NCBI GenBank assembly: GCA_028280285.1
Contig: JANQMA010000011.1
Location: 1-58,519, forward strand
DNA from: Candidatus Omnitrophota bacterium
GTDB taxonomy: Bacteria; Omnitrophota; Gorgyraeia; Zapsychrales; Zapsychraceae
Length of the DNA stretch: 58,519 nucleotides
Direction of reading: 5' to 3'
Every line of letters starts with the position of its first letter. Positions within the stretch are counted from its first letter, which is position 1. The notes beneath the pieces were generated by a model. The model searched no databases. It was given only the letters and a program-made list of their open reading frames with translations, and had not been told where the DNA came from. Positions 1-8,952 of this stretch are shown here, piece after piece. The position numbers and the translations under genes were made by a program.

Positions 1-240
1 TTTCTTACTTTTTTACCGAAGGTAAAAAAGGAAACTATATCCGCAACGGCAATCCCTGGCCGGAAACGGATTTTTAGCTTGACATTCCACTTGTTTGTCT
101 GTAAGTGATTTGATATTATTTAGCATAAAGACATATTACCACACAAATAAGTGGAATGTCAAGCTAAAAATCCGTTTCCGGCCAGGGATTGCCGTTGCGG
201 ATATAGTTTCCTTTTTTACCTTCGGTAAAAAAGTAAGAAA
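1..240. repeat. 98-bp near-perfect inverted repeat at the window edge
   Basis: Bases 1-98 are the reverse complement of 143-240, with one mismatch (93/148) and a 44-base unpaired centre. The right arm carries the last 25 or so codons and the stop of the SirB1-like gene; the left arm repeats the same coding tail on the plus strand. The repeat runs into base 1, so its true length is unknown. A fold-back at the very end of a sequence is typical of an assembly or amplification chimera, though a genuine inverted duplication cannot be excluded. Confidence 0.9.
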
Positions 241-1360
241 GCAAAGGATGCTCTATTTTTTCAAAAGACTCTTCGTTTTTTAAATTAGACTGCGCCACAT
301 AGGTCACCTGATCAGTACCGTCAACAAGAATGTGATACCATGGTTGACTCCGGTCGGGCTGTGTCTGATTGCCGTAATACCAATCATCCGATGACTGACA
401 AAAGTCATCAAAATCGACAATCACCCCCCTATAGCCATATTTTTTATGACGTACAACTTGGCCCGATTTAAAAGCCATAGCCTCGCGCATAATAATACTT
501 TCTGGAGAGATCTGTGCCAAATCACTATCGATGAGCATAAAGTCCAATTGCTTAAACAGATCAATCATAGCGGAAGAAAAATTATCTTCTTCCTGCAGTT
601 GATAGGCCCGGATAATATTGGCCAGAAACCGGCGAATCATTATCTGCGCACTTACTTCTTCGTGAAGGATATCTTCGATACCCTGCAAACGGCTGTCTTG
701 CACGCGGATAATATCTTCTTGATGAATAATTTGTCCTGAACTGAAACAATCTATGAATACAAGATTATTATTCACATTAACACGTGATAAAAAATGTCCG
801 GGAAAATGGCAGCCTTCGATTTCAAGGCCAAGCCGCCAACCGACAAGCATATAAACACTCGATAGGCTGATCGGAATACCCTTTTTCTCACGGATCACAT
901 ACGTCAAACTACTGTTATGCGGATTATAATAATCTTCCTCATCGCCTCTTAACCCGACTTCTGTAAATAAAAATTTTGCCAATAAAAACGGACTAATTTC
1001 GTGATAGCGTTCTTTATAACTTAAAGCCAAATCGTCCAGTGTGTCTTTGAGACCTGTCCTTCCGTCGATATTTTCCATAAAATCCGCTATTAAAGAAAGC
1101 GCTGTCTCGAGTTTTTCATATTCATCTTCGATTTTAAACCATTGGGGCCAAAGATCGATTAATTTGTTTACTTTATGTTTGAAATAAATACAGTCGAGTG
1201 AAGCTCTTTGTAGCGGGGTAAGCAAAACATTGAGTTTTCTTATCTCCTCCTGTAAAGCAGGGCCATACGATTGTAAGGTCAGCGAGATGGATTGGCGAAC
1301 ATCGGCAGAATCATCATCAAGGAGTTTGATAAGGTGAGGAAGCTGCTTAGGATCTGTCAT
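164..1360 (-). CDS. SirB1/transglutaminase-like protein with C-terminal HspQ/YccV-like domain
   Basis: 398 residues. Residues 1-45 look like a HEAT-type helical repeat. Residues 90-260 match the SirB1_N/transglutaminase-like family, with the stretch EKKGIPISLSSVYMLVG near 159 and GCHFPGHFLSRV near 183. Residues 297-395 resemble the YccV/HspQ (hemimethylated-DNA-binding-like) domain, with VVRHKKYGYRGVIVDFD and PWYHILVDG. This two-domain arrangement is known in bacteria, but its biochemical role is unclear; the SirB1 part lacks an evident catalytic cysteine and is probably not a protease. An AAGGAGGAG ribosome site precedes the ATG and a TTGAAA/TATAAG promoter lies just upstream. The 3' end falls inside the terminal inverted repeat, so the last 25 codons deserve caution. 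Confidence 0.85.
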   Translation of the reverse strand: MTDPKQLPHLIKLLDDDSADVRQSISLTLQSYGPALQEEIRKLNVLLTPLQRASLDCIYFKHKVNKLIDLWPQWFKIEDEYEKLETALSLIADFMENIDGRTGLKDTLDDLALSYKERYHEISPFLLAKFLFTEVGLRGDEEDYYNPHNSSLTYVIREKKGIPISLSSVYMLVGWRLGLEIEGCHFPGHFLSRVNVNNNLVFIDCFSSGQIIHQEDIIRVQDSRLQGIEDILHEEVSAQIMIRRFLANIIRAYQLQEEDNFSSAMIDLFKQLDFMLIDSDLAQISPESIIMREAMAFKSGQVVRHKKYGYRGVIVDFDDFCQSSDDWYYGNQTQPDRSQPWYHILVDGTDQVTYVAQSNLKNEESFEKIEHPLLSYFFTEGKKGNYIRNGNPWPETDF

Positions 1361-1400
1361 TAACTCCTCCTTGTAGTAGGGTTAATATCTGTCTATTCTT

Positions 1401-1429
1401 CTTATAGACCCCTTACAAGGAATTTTCAA
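1401..1429 (-). promoter_or_regulatory. Sigma-70 promoter for the SirB1-like gene
   Basis: On the minus strand, TTGAAA (1424-1429) and TATAAG (1401-1406) are separated by exactly 17 bases, about 35 bases from the ATG at 1360. Each hexamer is 5/6 to consensus. Predicted by eye only. Confidence 0.6.
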
Positions 1430-1496
1430 GAACAACTTTATTTTTTTTGATATTTTTATAATTCTCGTCGACAAAATGACCGTACAAAATCCCTTT

Positions 1497-2153
1497 TTAC
1501 TCAATTTCTGCCGCGAGTTTTTGCATAAGATCTTTGGCTTCATCCACAAGGCCGGCCGGAAGCAGTTTAATAGCATCCATGTCCTTATAAAAAGTCCCAA
1601 GGGCCGAAATGAGCTTCTTCACCGACTGATTGCTGCGATTCTGCCTCTCTTCTTCCGGATCAACCGGAGTGCGTTCCTTAATCATGGTTCCCAATTCCTT
1701 GCGCACCTCTCCAGCATCTTTGCCTTTATCAAAAACATATTTACGCAAACGGTCATAATCGTCTTTAACCAGTTCTTTTTTTGACTTGGCTAAACGCAGG
1801 ACATCGACCGCATCATAATTCGGCACATTAACGGCCTCTTTGTCCTCCGCAAAACTTTTATCCAAGTACTGCGGCTCATCTTGCTCGACAAACAAATAGG
1901 CCTTGAGCAACTTAAGGCATAGTGTTTTTTTAAGCCCTACTTCTTCTTCCGTATAGTCTTCAAATTTATCAAACCCCCACGCATGAAACATCTTATCCTG
2001 ATGGACTGTGTATAAATGCCTTCCTAAGTTCAGCCACGACATCTTAAACTCTTTCGAATATTTAAGAACGTCTTCACGGATTTGATCTCCGATCATGTCT
2101 GTCTTATCGGCCTCTTCTTCTTTTTTACTAATGGATAAATCAACTACACTCAT
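1497..2153 (-). CDS. Conserved-looking hypothetical protein
   Basis: 218 residues with no family I recognise. It is charged, lysine/glutamate-rich and predicted mainly helical, with no signal peptide or membrane segment, so it is probably cytoplasmic. The N-terminal 100 residues contain an aromatic-rich patch (HAWGFDKFEDYTEEEVGLKK), and the C-terminal half is amphipathic helix. The ATG follows AAGGAAA. It lies 13 bases downstream of the TPR membrane protein gene and is likely co-transcribed with it; a promoter for the next gene downstream suggests this gene ends the unit. Function unknown. Confidence 0.75.
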   Translation of the reverse strand: MSVVDLSISKKEEEADKTDMIGDQIREDVLKYSKEFKMSWLNLGRHLYTVHQDKMFHAWGFDKFEDYTEEEVGLKKTLCLKLLKAYLFVEQDEPQYLDKSFAEDKEAVNVPNYDAVDVLRLAKSKKELVKDDYDRLRKYVFDKGKDAGEVRKELGTMIKERTPVDPEEERQNRSNQSVKKLISALGTFYKDMDAIKLLPAGLVDEAKDLMQKLAAEIE

Positions 2154-2166
2154 TGTGTTTCCTTTC

Positions 2167-4296
2167 TTATGGCATCTGGCTTTTAAGATAATTTAAATAT
2201 TTCTCTTCGAGATTATAACCTAAGTCACGGGATTTATAGGCATCCTCTATCGCTTTTTTATTTTCACGCATGGCCGATAAAATAAGTGAACGTTGAAAAT
2301 AGGCTCCGGCATTTTCTTCATCCAGTTCAATCACCCTGGAAAAGTCATGATAGGCTTCGGCTAACGCCATCTTCTCTTTATAGATTAACCCGCGGCTATA
2401 ATAGGCCTTGGTCAGGGTTTCATCCGCTTTGATCGCATTGGAATAGTCGGCCAGCGCCTTGTCGAACAAACGTTTTTGCATATAAATATTGCCGCGGTTA
2501 TTATAGGCCTCGGCATATGCCGGATCAAGCTCTATCGCCTGGGTATAGTCTGCAATGGCTGCGGCAATATTACCCATTTTTTTATAGGTAAATGCCCGGT
2601 GATAATACGTGTGCGCCTTTTGCTCATATTGAAGAGCACTATTAAAATCCTCCAAAGCCTCTTGATAACGTTCCATCTCGCCATAAACATTACCGCGATT
2701 ATTGAAAGCCTCGGCATAGGTCTGATCAATGGCAATGGCCTTACTGTAATAACTTAATGCCGTATTCAGTTGTTCCATATCATAATAAACTTTTCCTAAA
2801 TTATAAAAAGGTTCGACATAGTTAGGTCTTAAAGAAAGCGCCCGTTTGAAATCTTTAATGGCAAGTTCATGCTTACCCTCATCAGCATACATCCCTCCAC
2901 GATTATTATAAACACCAGGATAAGCAGGATTAATGGCGATAGCCTTATTAAAATGCTCGAGCGCCTTATCGTATTGCTCACTCTTCCAATATTCATAACC
3001 CAAATTATCGTGCACTTTAAATTGCCCTGGTGCGGTCTTAAGCGCATTTTGCCACAAAAGAATTTTATCCTGCCATACCACATTTCTTTTGACCGTTAAA
3101 AACCCAAGGACTCCGATCATAATAACAATAAGCCCATAACGCAGACGCTTAAATGTGATGTATTGATTAATAAGAAGACTGAACACCAAAAACACACCCA
3201 CCGATGGCAAATAGCACCGGTGCTCATAAATCACATGATGGATGGGAATGATCGACGACTCCACACTAATCGTCAGAAAAAACCAGAAAAAACCAAAAGA
3301 AAGCAGTCTGTTACGCTTGAAAAGAAAAACACCCAAGCCAAACAAAAACAGTAAAAATAAAAAACCCGCTAATGTCTTTGCTTCAAAAAAACTGCGCGAT
3401 AATGGGAATTGATAATCAATGCTTTGATTAACCGGAAAAACAAAAAGCCTTAAATAAGTTGGAATGACGCGAAATTGCGTTAGAAAATATTTCGGCGCCG
3501 TAATAATATCGCCCTCATAATTGCCCGAGGAAACCTGCATGCCAAAAACCTTCTCTAAACTGAAATGCGAAAACGATGGCACAACGGCTAAAAATACGAT
3601 CAAAACCACAAGCACCCATTTTTGCTTTTTGAAAAAATTGAACGCATCAAAGAAAAACACCTCAATACAAATAATCATAAGCGGGAGTGTAAACGCAATC
3701 TGTTTCGTAAATAGGGCAAGAATCCCGGCTAAAATAAAAACAGCATAATACCCCTTCCGGCTTTTAAGTCGCGCTATAAGATAACCCCATAGACTCAATA
3801 AATAAAAAAATGTCGCAAGTGAGGCAAAACGCTGGACGATATAAGTGACCGCCTGTGTTTGCAGGGGATGTGCAATAAATAATAAGGCTGTTAAAAGGGC
3901 AATGGCCTTAGCTTGAGCTAACGGGTACTTCCCTTTAAGGCTTGGTGTTTGGCATAATAATTGAATCAAGGCATAGACCAGGATGCCAGAAGATATATGA
4001 ATCAGAAGATTGGTTAAATGATAGCCGAAAACTTCGTATTTAAAAAAATGATAGTTAAGCGCAAATGTAAAAAATGCAACAAAACGGCTTGGATGAGCCA
4101 AAGACTGCCAGATAGCAGACAAATCATTAATGTCACGTATGTTGCGGTTTTTAACAATGTACGGCAAATCATCGAACTGAAACGGCACTGTAAAAGAGTT
4201 GTAATAACAGATAATGCCTAAGGCGGAAATGGTAAGTATAGGAAGATTATTGATAAAAATATCGGCAAGTTTTTTCATCAAAAAAGTAACATTCAA
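2167..4296 (-). CDS. TMTC-like integral membrane protein with C-terminal TPR repeats (GT-C type)
   Basis: 709 residues. Residues 1-405 are about ten hydrophobic segments with loop motifs typical of the bacterial TMTC/GT-C glycosyltransferase-like family: FQFDDLPYIVKNRNI near 36, the AVTYIVQRFASLATFFYLLS segment, and HHVIYEHRCYLPSVG near 350. Residues 420-700 are at least seven tandem tetratricopeptide repeats (recurring A-x-A-YNNRGN-x-Y). Known relatives use a polyprenyl-linked sugar to modify proteins, with the TPR half binding partners; the exact substrate here is not visible. It starts at an ATG following the word-hairpin at 4303-4364, and the 218-residue hypothetical gene follows closely. 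Confidence 0.85.
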   Translation of the reverse strand: MNVTFLMKKLADIFINNLPILTISALGIICYYNSFTVPFQFDDLPYIVKNRNIRDINDLSAIWQSLAHPSRFVAFFTFALNYHFFKYEVFGYHLTNLLIHISSGILVYALIQLLCQTPSLKGKYPLAQAKAIALLTALLFIAHPLQTQAVTYIVQRFASLATFFYLLSLWGYLIARLKSRKGYYAVFILAGILALFTKQIAFTLPLMIICIEVFFFDAFNFFKKQKWVLVVLIVFLAVVPSFSHFSLEKVFGMQVSSGNYEGDIITAPKYFLTQFRVIPTYLRLFVFPVNQSIDYQFPLSRSFFEAKTLAGFLFLLFLFGLGVFLFKRNRLLSFGFFWFFLTISVESSIIPIHHVIYEHRCYLPSVGVFLVFSLLINQYITFKRLRYGLIVIMIGVLGFLTVKRNVVWQDKILLWQNALKTAPGQFKVHDNLGYEYWKSEQYDKALEHFNKAIAINPAYPGVYNNRGGMYADEGKHELAIKDFKRALSLRPNYVEPFYNLGKVYYDMEQLNTALSYYSKAIAIDQTYAEAFNNRGNVYGEMERYQEALEDFNSALQYEQKAHTYYHRAFTYKKMGNIAAAIADYTQAIELDPAYAEAYNNRGNIYMQKRLFDKALADYSNAIKADETLTKAYYSRGLIYKEKMALAEAYHDFSRVIELDEENAGAYFQRSLILSAMRENKKAIEDAYKSRDLGYNLEEKYLNYLKSQMP

Positions 4297-4302
4297 AAAT
4301 TG

Positions 4303-4364
4303 TATTTAGTCGTTAGTAATTTGTAATTGGTCGACCAATTACTAACTACCAATTACCAAATACT
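4303..4364. repeat. Word-hairpin W1 between the YeeZ-like gene and the TPR gene
   Basis: An imperfect 30-bp hairpin (about 24 of 30 paired), centred on the perfect 18-bp palindrome TAATTGGTCGACCAATTA. Each arm is built from degenerate copies of TAATTGGTAGT-like words. Its right arm ends 3 bases from the stop codon of the dehydrogenase at 4368. There is no clear U-tract, so an ordinary terminator is not a full explanation. Confidence 0.75.
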
Positions 4365-4367
4365 TTT

Positions 4368-5177
4368 TCAAAATTGCAATGGATCGGAGTACTGAAATGT
4401 ATAATTGAGCGTATCTTTTATTTTGGCATTGCTGACAATTTTGCGGGAAGATACTTTCTCATCAAATTCCGGCACATCATATCCCAGTTTTTCACAACAC
4501 TTGAGATAAAAATCTTTACGCACGGGATGCTGATCGGCACACACATTATATACACCTGCAGAAATCTTATTCTCAATAGCCTGTGTCATTATACCGATAC
4601 AATCCTCATAATGCACAGTATTCATTTTAGCGTGAGAATTTTGAATAATCCGCCCCTTTTGTCCCAACATTAAGTCAGCCGATCGCGCGCCATGCCATAT
4701 ACCCGCTAGTCGTAGAACGACACTCTGTACATGGTCCATATTGAGAAACAGCTGTTCACACTCCCATAAAACTTTTTGACGATCGGTCGACAGAGGCAAT
4801 TGTTGATCTTCTTCGACAACAGCGTCACTGTCTGGATAAATAGATGTCGTGCTTGTGAATACTGCCAAGTTAATGGTGGATTGTTGAATCGCATGCACAA
4901 CAGATTTGATTTGATCTAAATATTGGCAGGGATCTTTGAAACTTCTTAAAAACGGCAGCGTAACAACAACCACATCAGCATCAAAAAAATCAGGGTCAAG
5001 GGCCTGAGCGGCCTCTTCAATCTTAAAGACAAACGGCTCAATGCCGTTTTGTTTCATTGTTTCAGTTTTATCAGCACTGGTCGATGAGCCGCGTACGGCA
5101 CATCCTTCATTGGCTAAATACACCGCCAAGGGCATACCTAAACGCCCACACCCTAAAACACTCACCTTCATGTTCAC
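4368..5177 (-). CDS. NAD(P)-binding SDR-type epimerase/dehydrogenase, YeeZ-like
   Basis: 269 residues. The N-terminus VSVLGCGRLGMPLAVYLA is a Rossmann nucleotide-binding motif with the glycines in place. AVFTSTTSIYPDS near 105 resembles the strand and active-site Ser/Thr region of extended SDRs, and RLAGIWHGARSADLM near 157 matches YeeZ-like proteins of the NAD-dependent epimerase superfamily. A typical YxxxK pair is not obvious, as is common in this subgroup. The substrate is unknown. The gene abuts the lipoprotein gene upstream (the stop and start share base 5177), so the two are probably translationally coupled. Confidence 0.8.
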   Translation of the reverse strand: MNMKVSVLGCGRLGMPLAVYLANEGCAVRGSSTSADKTETMKQNGIEPFVFKIEEAAQALDPDFFDADVVVVTLPFLRSFKDPCQYLDQIKSVVHAIQQSTINLAVFTSTTSIYPDSDAVVEEDQQLPLSTDRQKVLWECEQLFLNMDHVQSVVLRLAGIWHGARSADLMLGQKGRIIQNSHAKMNTVHYEDCIGIMTQAIENKISAGVYNVCADQHPVRKDFYLKCCEKLGYDVPEFDEKVSSRKIVSNAKIKDTLNYTFQYSDPLQF

Positions 5178-5695
5178 TAGTCTAAATAAACCTTAAGCTC
5201 GGTCCAGGTTTTCTGCCCGATAATACCATCCACTTTAAGATCATGGTCCTTTTGAAAAGCATGAATAGCCTGCTTAGATTGGCGGCCGATTTTTCCGTCA
5301 ATACCGCCTTCATAATAACCGGCATTTCTAAGGGCTGTTTGAATCGTTTTATGATCTACGTTGACACGCACAATCGCCTGAGTTTTAAGAGACTTTTTCT
5401 TTGCCTGTGCTGCAGTAGATGATTTTTTCTTAGGCTTTTGTTGATACGGTTCATATTCAATAAAATTATCGTCGGTCTCTTCTTGATAATTTCCATCCTC
5501 AAATTGGCTGACAAGTCTATTGAGAGATGAAATTTCTTGTTTAAGCGATACAATTTCCGCTTCCTTTTCATCTAACTGACGTTTAAGCTGAACCGTTTGA
5601 ACCTTAAGTTCGCTATTAAGACTGCTGCTTTTAGAAGAAGCACATCCGCTCACCATTAAGCTTAATAAACACACAAGTAAGAATTTAAAGTACAC
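5177..5695 (-). CDS. Lipoprotein with coiled coil and peptidoglycan-binding domain
   Basis: 172 residues. A signal peptide ends in the lipobox VSGC with the lipidated cysteine at residue 18. Residues 25-65 are a heptad-rich coiled coil (QLKRQLDEKEAEIVSLKQE), followed by a basic, alanine-rich linker. Residues 108-170 form a PG_binding_1 domain with the GYYEGGIDGKIGRQSKQAI and LKVDGIIGQKTW motifs. It is likely outer-membrane anchored and contacts the cell wall. The ATG follows a GGAGG ribosome site. It sits between the GH15 gene and the YeeZ-like gene on one strand. Confidence 0.9.
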   Translation of the reverse strand: MYFKFLLVCLLSLMVSGCASSKSSSLNSELKVQTVQLKRQLDEKEAEIVSLKQEISSLNRLVSQFEDGNYQEETDDNFIEYEPYQQKPKKKSSTAAQAKKKSLKTQAIVRVNVDHKTIQTALRNAGYYEGGIDGKIGRQSKQAIHAFQKDHDLKVDGIIGQKTWTELKVYLD

Positions 5696-5718
5696 AGCAA
5701 CCTCCTGAATTTATATTT

Positions 5719-7521
5719 TTATTTTCTTAAGCTCATTGTGTCAGACCATTCATACTCTGTTTCCAGAAGAAGCGCTGACTGAATATAAGCCAGATGTGAA
5801 TATCCCTGCGGAAAATTCCCTGTTAATCTTTTGGTTGTAATTTCAACATCCTCTGAAAATAACCCCAAATGATTGGAACAACTATTAATTTCCTCAAACA
5901 TTTCCCGCGCCTTGTCCACTTCACCGATTAAGTACAAAGCATTAATCATCCAAAACGTGCAGACGATAAAACAATTTTCAGGCGCGCCAAATTCATCTTC
6001 ATCAATATATCTAAAGGTTAAATTATTTTTGACAAGATGTTTATACGAATTTTTAACCGTGCTTACCATGCGCGGATCATCCGCCGGTAAAAATCCATAG
6101 TGAAGCATAAGCAGATTAGAGGCATCATACACATCCGACCCATAATACATAGTGAATGATTGAAGCTCTTCATTCCATCCGTTTTTAAGAATATCGATTT
6201 TAATCTCCTCTGCCAGAAGCGACCAAGGCTCAACATAATTGTCCCGGCCTAAAAATTTCGCAATACTGACGGCCCTTTCCACCGCCACCCAACTCATAAG
6301 CCTTGAATGAACATAATGCTGCAAGGCCTCGCGCCTTTCCCAAATACCGCTGTCAGGACATTTCCATGTATCCCGCACACGATTAACCAAAGAGCGCACC
6401 ATAGTCCAGATCTCTTCGTTCAACTGGTAGGAAGTCCTCTTGTTAACGACAAAAAATGTATAGATCGTCTCCATTAATTGCCCATAGACATCGTTTTGTT
6501 TTTGACGGTAGGCATCATTACCGATCCTAACCGGTTTGGAATCTTCATAACCGGCTAAATGATTGAGCTCAAGCTCATCAAGTTGCTCCTCGCCATTAAT
6601 ACCGTACATAACACCAATGTCTTCATGTTTAAGTTGGATCTTATCTAAAATGAACTCGAGGAACTCACCGGCGGATGATATGTGGCCGATACGCACATAA
6701 AGATCAATAATCATCGCGGCATCGCGCACCCAACAAAACCGGTAATCCCAATTACGATCACGACCGATAATCTCCGGCAGTGATGTTGTGAGGGCAGCAA
6801 CAACAGCCCCGGTTCGCTGGAACATTAACAGCTTGAGCGTAATGGCCGAACGCAATATTTCCGCTTTGTATCTTTTAAGATTCTTGGTTTTCTGCTGCCA
6901 ATCAAGCCAATACGCCTTTGTCTTTTCATACTCGACATAAAGTTTGTCATTATCGATCTTATCCACTTTTTCGTTGAACGACAGAAGAAAAAAGGAATGC
7001 TCAGGAAGCTCAAGTTCTTTGCTGTCTAATATATCTTGATAATCAAAGTCACTGTAAAGATAAAAACTATTATAATGACCCTTTTGCGATTTGATTTTTA
7101 AATACTCATCCTCAATGTCATAATCGGCCCCGCCCAATGCATAGTTGGGCCGGGCATCCAACTCAACTCTCATCTTTGGACTTCCTGATAAAACACGCAA
7201 TTTACGATGCACCTCACTTGGATAATAGTACTCATCGCGCGGGGTCGCAAAACGCGGCATATAATCGTTTATTTCAAAAATACCGTCCGTGGTTGTGAAT
7301 GTTGTTTTAAGAATAGCGGTATCCACAATATATTCTTGTTTGGAGGACACCAAATTAGACGGAATGATTTTGAAGAAACCGCCCTTCTCTTTGTCTAAAA
7401 TCTGGGCAAAAACAGAGGGCGAATCAAAGTAAGGCAGACATAGCCAGACAATACTGGCATCATCTGTGATTAAAGCAGCACTGGAGCAATTACCAATAAT
7501 CCCATAGTTATAATTATTCAC
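5719..7521 (-). CDS. GH15-family glucoamylase/trehalase-like glycoside hydrolase
   Basis: 600 residues, the usual length for the bacterial two-domain GH15 group. An N-terminal beta-sandwich (residues 1-210) begins with the family start GIIGNCSSAALI and is followed by an (alpha/alpha)6 barrel. Clear motifs are GRDRNWDYRFCWVRDA (253-268), the general acid region GIWERRE (Glu 396), and the general base region GLFSEDVE (Glu 557) followed by GNFPQGYSH. Relatives hydrolyse alpha-1,4/1,6-glucans or trehalose. There is no signal peptide, so it is probably cytosolic and consistent with glycogen turnover alongside glgC at 32826-34040. Specificity between glucoamylase and trehalase cannot be settled by eye. 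Confidence 0.92.
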   Translation of the reverse strand: MNNYNYGIIGNCSSAALITDDASIVWLCLPYFDSPSVFAQILDKEKGGFFKIIPSNLVSSKQEYIVDTAILKTTFTTTDGIFEINDYMPRFATPRDEYYYPSEVHRKLRVLSGSPKMRVELDARPNYALGGADYDIEDEYLKIKSQKGHYNSFYLYSDFDYQDILDSKELELPEHSFFLLSFNEKVDKIDNDKLYVEYEKTKAYWLDWQQKTKNLKRYKAEILRSAITLKLLMFQRTGAVVAALTTSLPEIIGRDRNWDYRFCWVRDAAMIIDLYVRIGHISSAGEFLEFILDKIQLKHEDIGVMYGINGEEQLDELELNHLAGYEDSKPVRIGNDAYRQKQNDVYGQLMETIYTFFVVNKRTSYQLNEEIWTMVRSLVNRVRDTWKCPDSGIWERREALQHYVHSRLMSWVAVERAVSIAKFLGRDNYVEPWSLLAEEIKIDILKNGWNEELQSFTMYYGSDVYDASNLLMLHYGFLPADDPRMVSTVKNSYKHLVKNNLTFRYIDEDEFGAPENCFIVCTFWMINALYLIGEVDKAREMFEEINSCSNHLGLFSEDVEITTKRLTGNFPQGYSHLAYIQSALLLETEYEWSDTMSLRK

Positions 7522-7596
7522 TTCTTTTCAGACCTTTCTTGATAATGCCGCTATTTTAGCATAAAGAAAATATATATCTCTAACTGTCTAAAATTT

Positions 7597-8325
7597 TTAA
7601 AGCTGCGGTATTAGCTCAGTAGTCACCTCTGATTCAACCGGCGTAATTACCATAAAATCCGTGCCAGGTTCTCCGGTAAATTCAGGGTATGTTTGACGAA
7701 AAACCTCAAAAGCCTTTAATGTGTTTTGGTTTGCTTTGGCTTCATATTCAAAGCCGGGCTTGATCACAGGAATCCCCCCCCAATTAATCTTCTCTTTTGT
7801 CCCCTCTATCATGAGGTCTCCTATATACAAAGCCGCATCCACTCTCGCATTGAAAAGAATATTAATCGGTTCCACGGCAAGCGTTGAGCTGACAGGGATA
7901 GAGATGTCTGTCATTTGGTAGGCCCCTTCCGGCAGCTCCATAAAAAAATAACCTGCCTCTGTAGTCGTTATCTGCCACGGCAAGGATTCATCCTGTTTTC
8001 GATCACCAAGCGTAAGGTTAAAACGGGTTGATTCGTCACTTAAACTTTTAATAGAAAGAAGTGCGTAAGATTTATTTAAGACACCGGTGAAATTAACTTT
8101 GCCAAATACAATACCGGTCGGAACAAGAGGCCCCTCTCCCTCGATCTCTTCTTGAACAAGGACTTCGGCATCAGCGGTATCGACAGTAGGTTGCTGTTTA
8201 AGCTCCTCGGCAATACTTTCTGCCTTTTCAATAATATTTGTTTCAGAAACCGGCTTAGTCGATTGAGTTGTGGCACATCCGTAAAAGGCCAACATTAAAA
8301 ACAGTGGGAAAATGATTCTAGGCAT
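7597..8325 (-). CDS. Putative lipoprotein of unknown function
   Basis: 242 residues. The N-terminal hydrophobic segment ends at FYGC with Cys 17, an imperfect lipobox followed by a Ser/Thr/Glu-rich linker. Residues 70-215 look like a beta-rich domain (FGKVNFTG, GYFFMELPEGAYQM) reminiscent of carboxypeptidase-regulatory or DUF2846-like surface domains; I cannot assign a family firmly. It is likely exported and membrane anchored. The gene stands alone behind the terminator at 8369-8407. Confidence 0.75.
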   Translation of the reverse strand: MPRIIFPLFLMLAFYGCATTQSTKPVSETNIIEKAESIAEELKQQPTVDTADAEVLVQEEIEGEGPLVPTGIVFGKVNFTGVLNKSYALLSIKSLSDESTRFNLTLGDRKQDESLPWQITTTEAGYFFMELPEGAYQMTDISIPVSSTLAVEPINILFNARVDAALYIGDLMIEGTKEKINWGGIPVIKPGFEYEAKANQNTLKAFEVFRQTYPEFTGEPGTDFMVITPVESEVTTELIPQL

Positions 8326-8368
8326 TATTTATAAATAGTAGTATTTATTAGAATGACCTAAGTCTAAC

Positions 8369-8407
8369 AAAAAAAATAGCGGAAGGCAACAACCCTCCGC
8401 TATTTTT
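8369..8407 (-). terminator. Rho-independent terminator after the 117-residue hypothetical gene
   Basis: On the minus strand a stem AAATAGCGGA/TCCGCTATTT closes a short loop and is followed by a run of eight U. It lies about 20 bases past the stop at 8427. Confidence 0.85.
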
Positions 8408-8426
8408 AGCTCGCCAAAGGCAAGCA

Positions 8427-8780
8427 TTATTCAGTCAGAACCGCTGACTTTTTGGGGGAGAAGATCTTTTTTTTCCAATAAATCTTGACATTCAAACTGT
8501 GCTTGAAATTAACCCTTACCGGTTTACGGTTATAGGTAATATCAAATGTTCCGCGCACAACAAAATGAAGCTTTTCCAATCTCAGATTAGTATCTGCCGA
8601 TTTGATGATATCAACCCGTGGCGTAGGATCTATGGCTTTATCATGGTTATGGTCAATTTTATACTCAAATTTCTTATTGACCACAGTCGTCGCATCCTTA
8701 TCCTCTATTTCCTGCAAGATAGACATGGTCTTCATTCGCTTATTCAAATCTTTGTCTGTTTTGTATAACATTTTTTTCAT
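8427..8780 (-). CDS. Small hypothetical protein, basic
   Basis: 117 residues from the ATG at 8780, chosen because AAGGAG stands six bases ahead of it and an extended -10 promoter lies at 8812-8839. The longer frame starting at TTG 8849 would begin upstream of that promoter. Lysine-rich; the C-terminal half is probably beta (LHFVVRGTFDITYNRKPVRV). No signal peptide or recognisable domain. Flanked by its own promoter and terminator, so it is a monocistronic unit. Function unknown. Confidence 0.7.
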   Translation of the reverse strand: MKKMLYKTDKDLNKRMKTMSILQEIEDKDATTVVNKKFEYKIDHNHDKAIDPTPRVDIIKSADTNLRLEKLHFVVRGTFDITYNRKPVRVNFKHSLNVKIYWKKKIFSPKKSAVLTE

Positions 8781-8811
8781 CAACGGCTCCTTAGGTTCCC
8801 CAACTAGTGAG

Positions 8812-8839
8812 AGTATAGCACCCGCGAAAGCCGAAACAA
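8812..8839 (-). promoter_or_regulatory. Extended -10 promoter for the small hypothetical gene
   Basis: On the minus strand TATACT (8812-8817) is preceded by TGC, an extended -10 element. A weak -35 TTGTTT (8834-8839) is 16 bases upstream. The predicted start is about 25 bases before the ATG at 8780. Confidence 0.55.
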
Positions 8840-8856
8840 GGCCTGACAAGGCCCTT

Positions 8857-8874
8857 CAAGAAAACGTTTTCTTG
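8857..8874. promoter_or_regulatory. Perfect 18-bp palindrome upstream of a promoter (possible operator)
   Basis: CAAGAAAACGTTTTCTTG reads the same on both strands and lies about 18 bases upstream of the -35 at 8834-8839. The AAACG/CGTTT centre resembles LacI-family operators. Inference only. Confidence 0.35.
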
Positions 8875-8952
8875 CTATTTGTCGACGAGAGATAAAAATG
8901 GTCAGAAAAATAATGGATAAATAGGGTTGCCTGCGTAAGGTAAAAAAATAAA

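Noticed and set aside
95-283. 62-residue plus-strand open frame at the window start
   Set aside because: Created by the inverted repeat and antisense to the SirB1-like gene tail.
1464-8890. Shared 13-mer TTTGTCGACGAGA near 1464-1476 and 8878-8890
   Set aside because: By rough calculation dozens of 13-mer matches are expected by chance in a window this size; no symmetry or common position relative to genes.
8850-8952. Extension of the small hypothetical gene to the TTG at 8849
   Set aside because: The extended -10 promoter lies downstream of that TTG and a strong ribosome site precedes the ATG at 8780; the region otherwise holds only the palindrome at 8857-8874.
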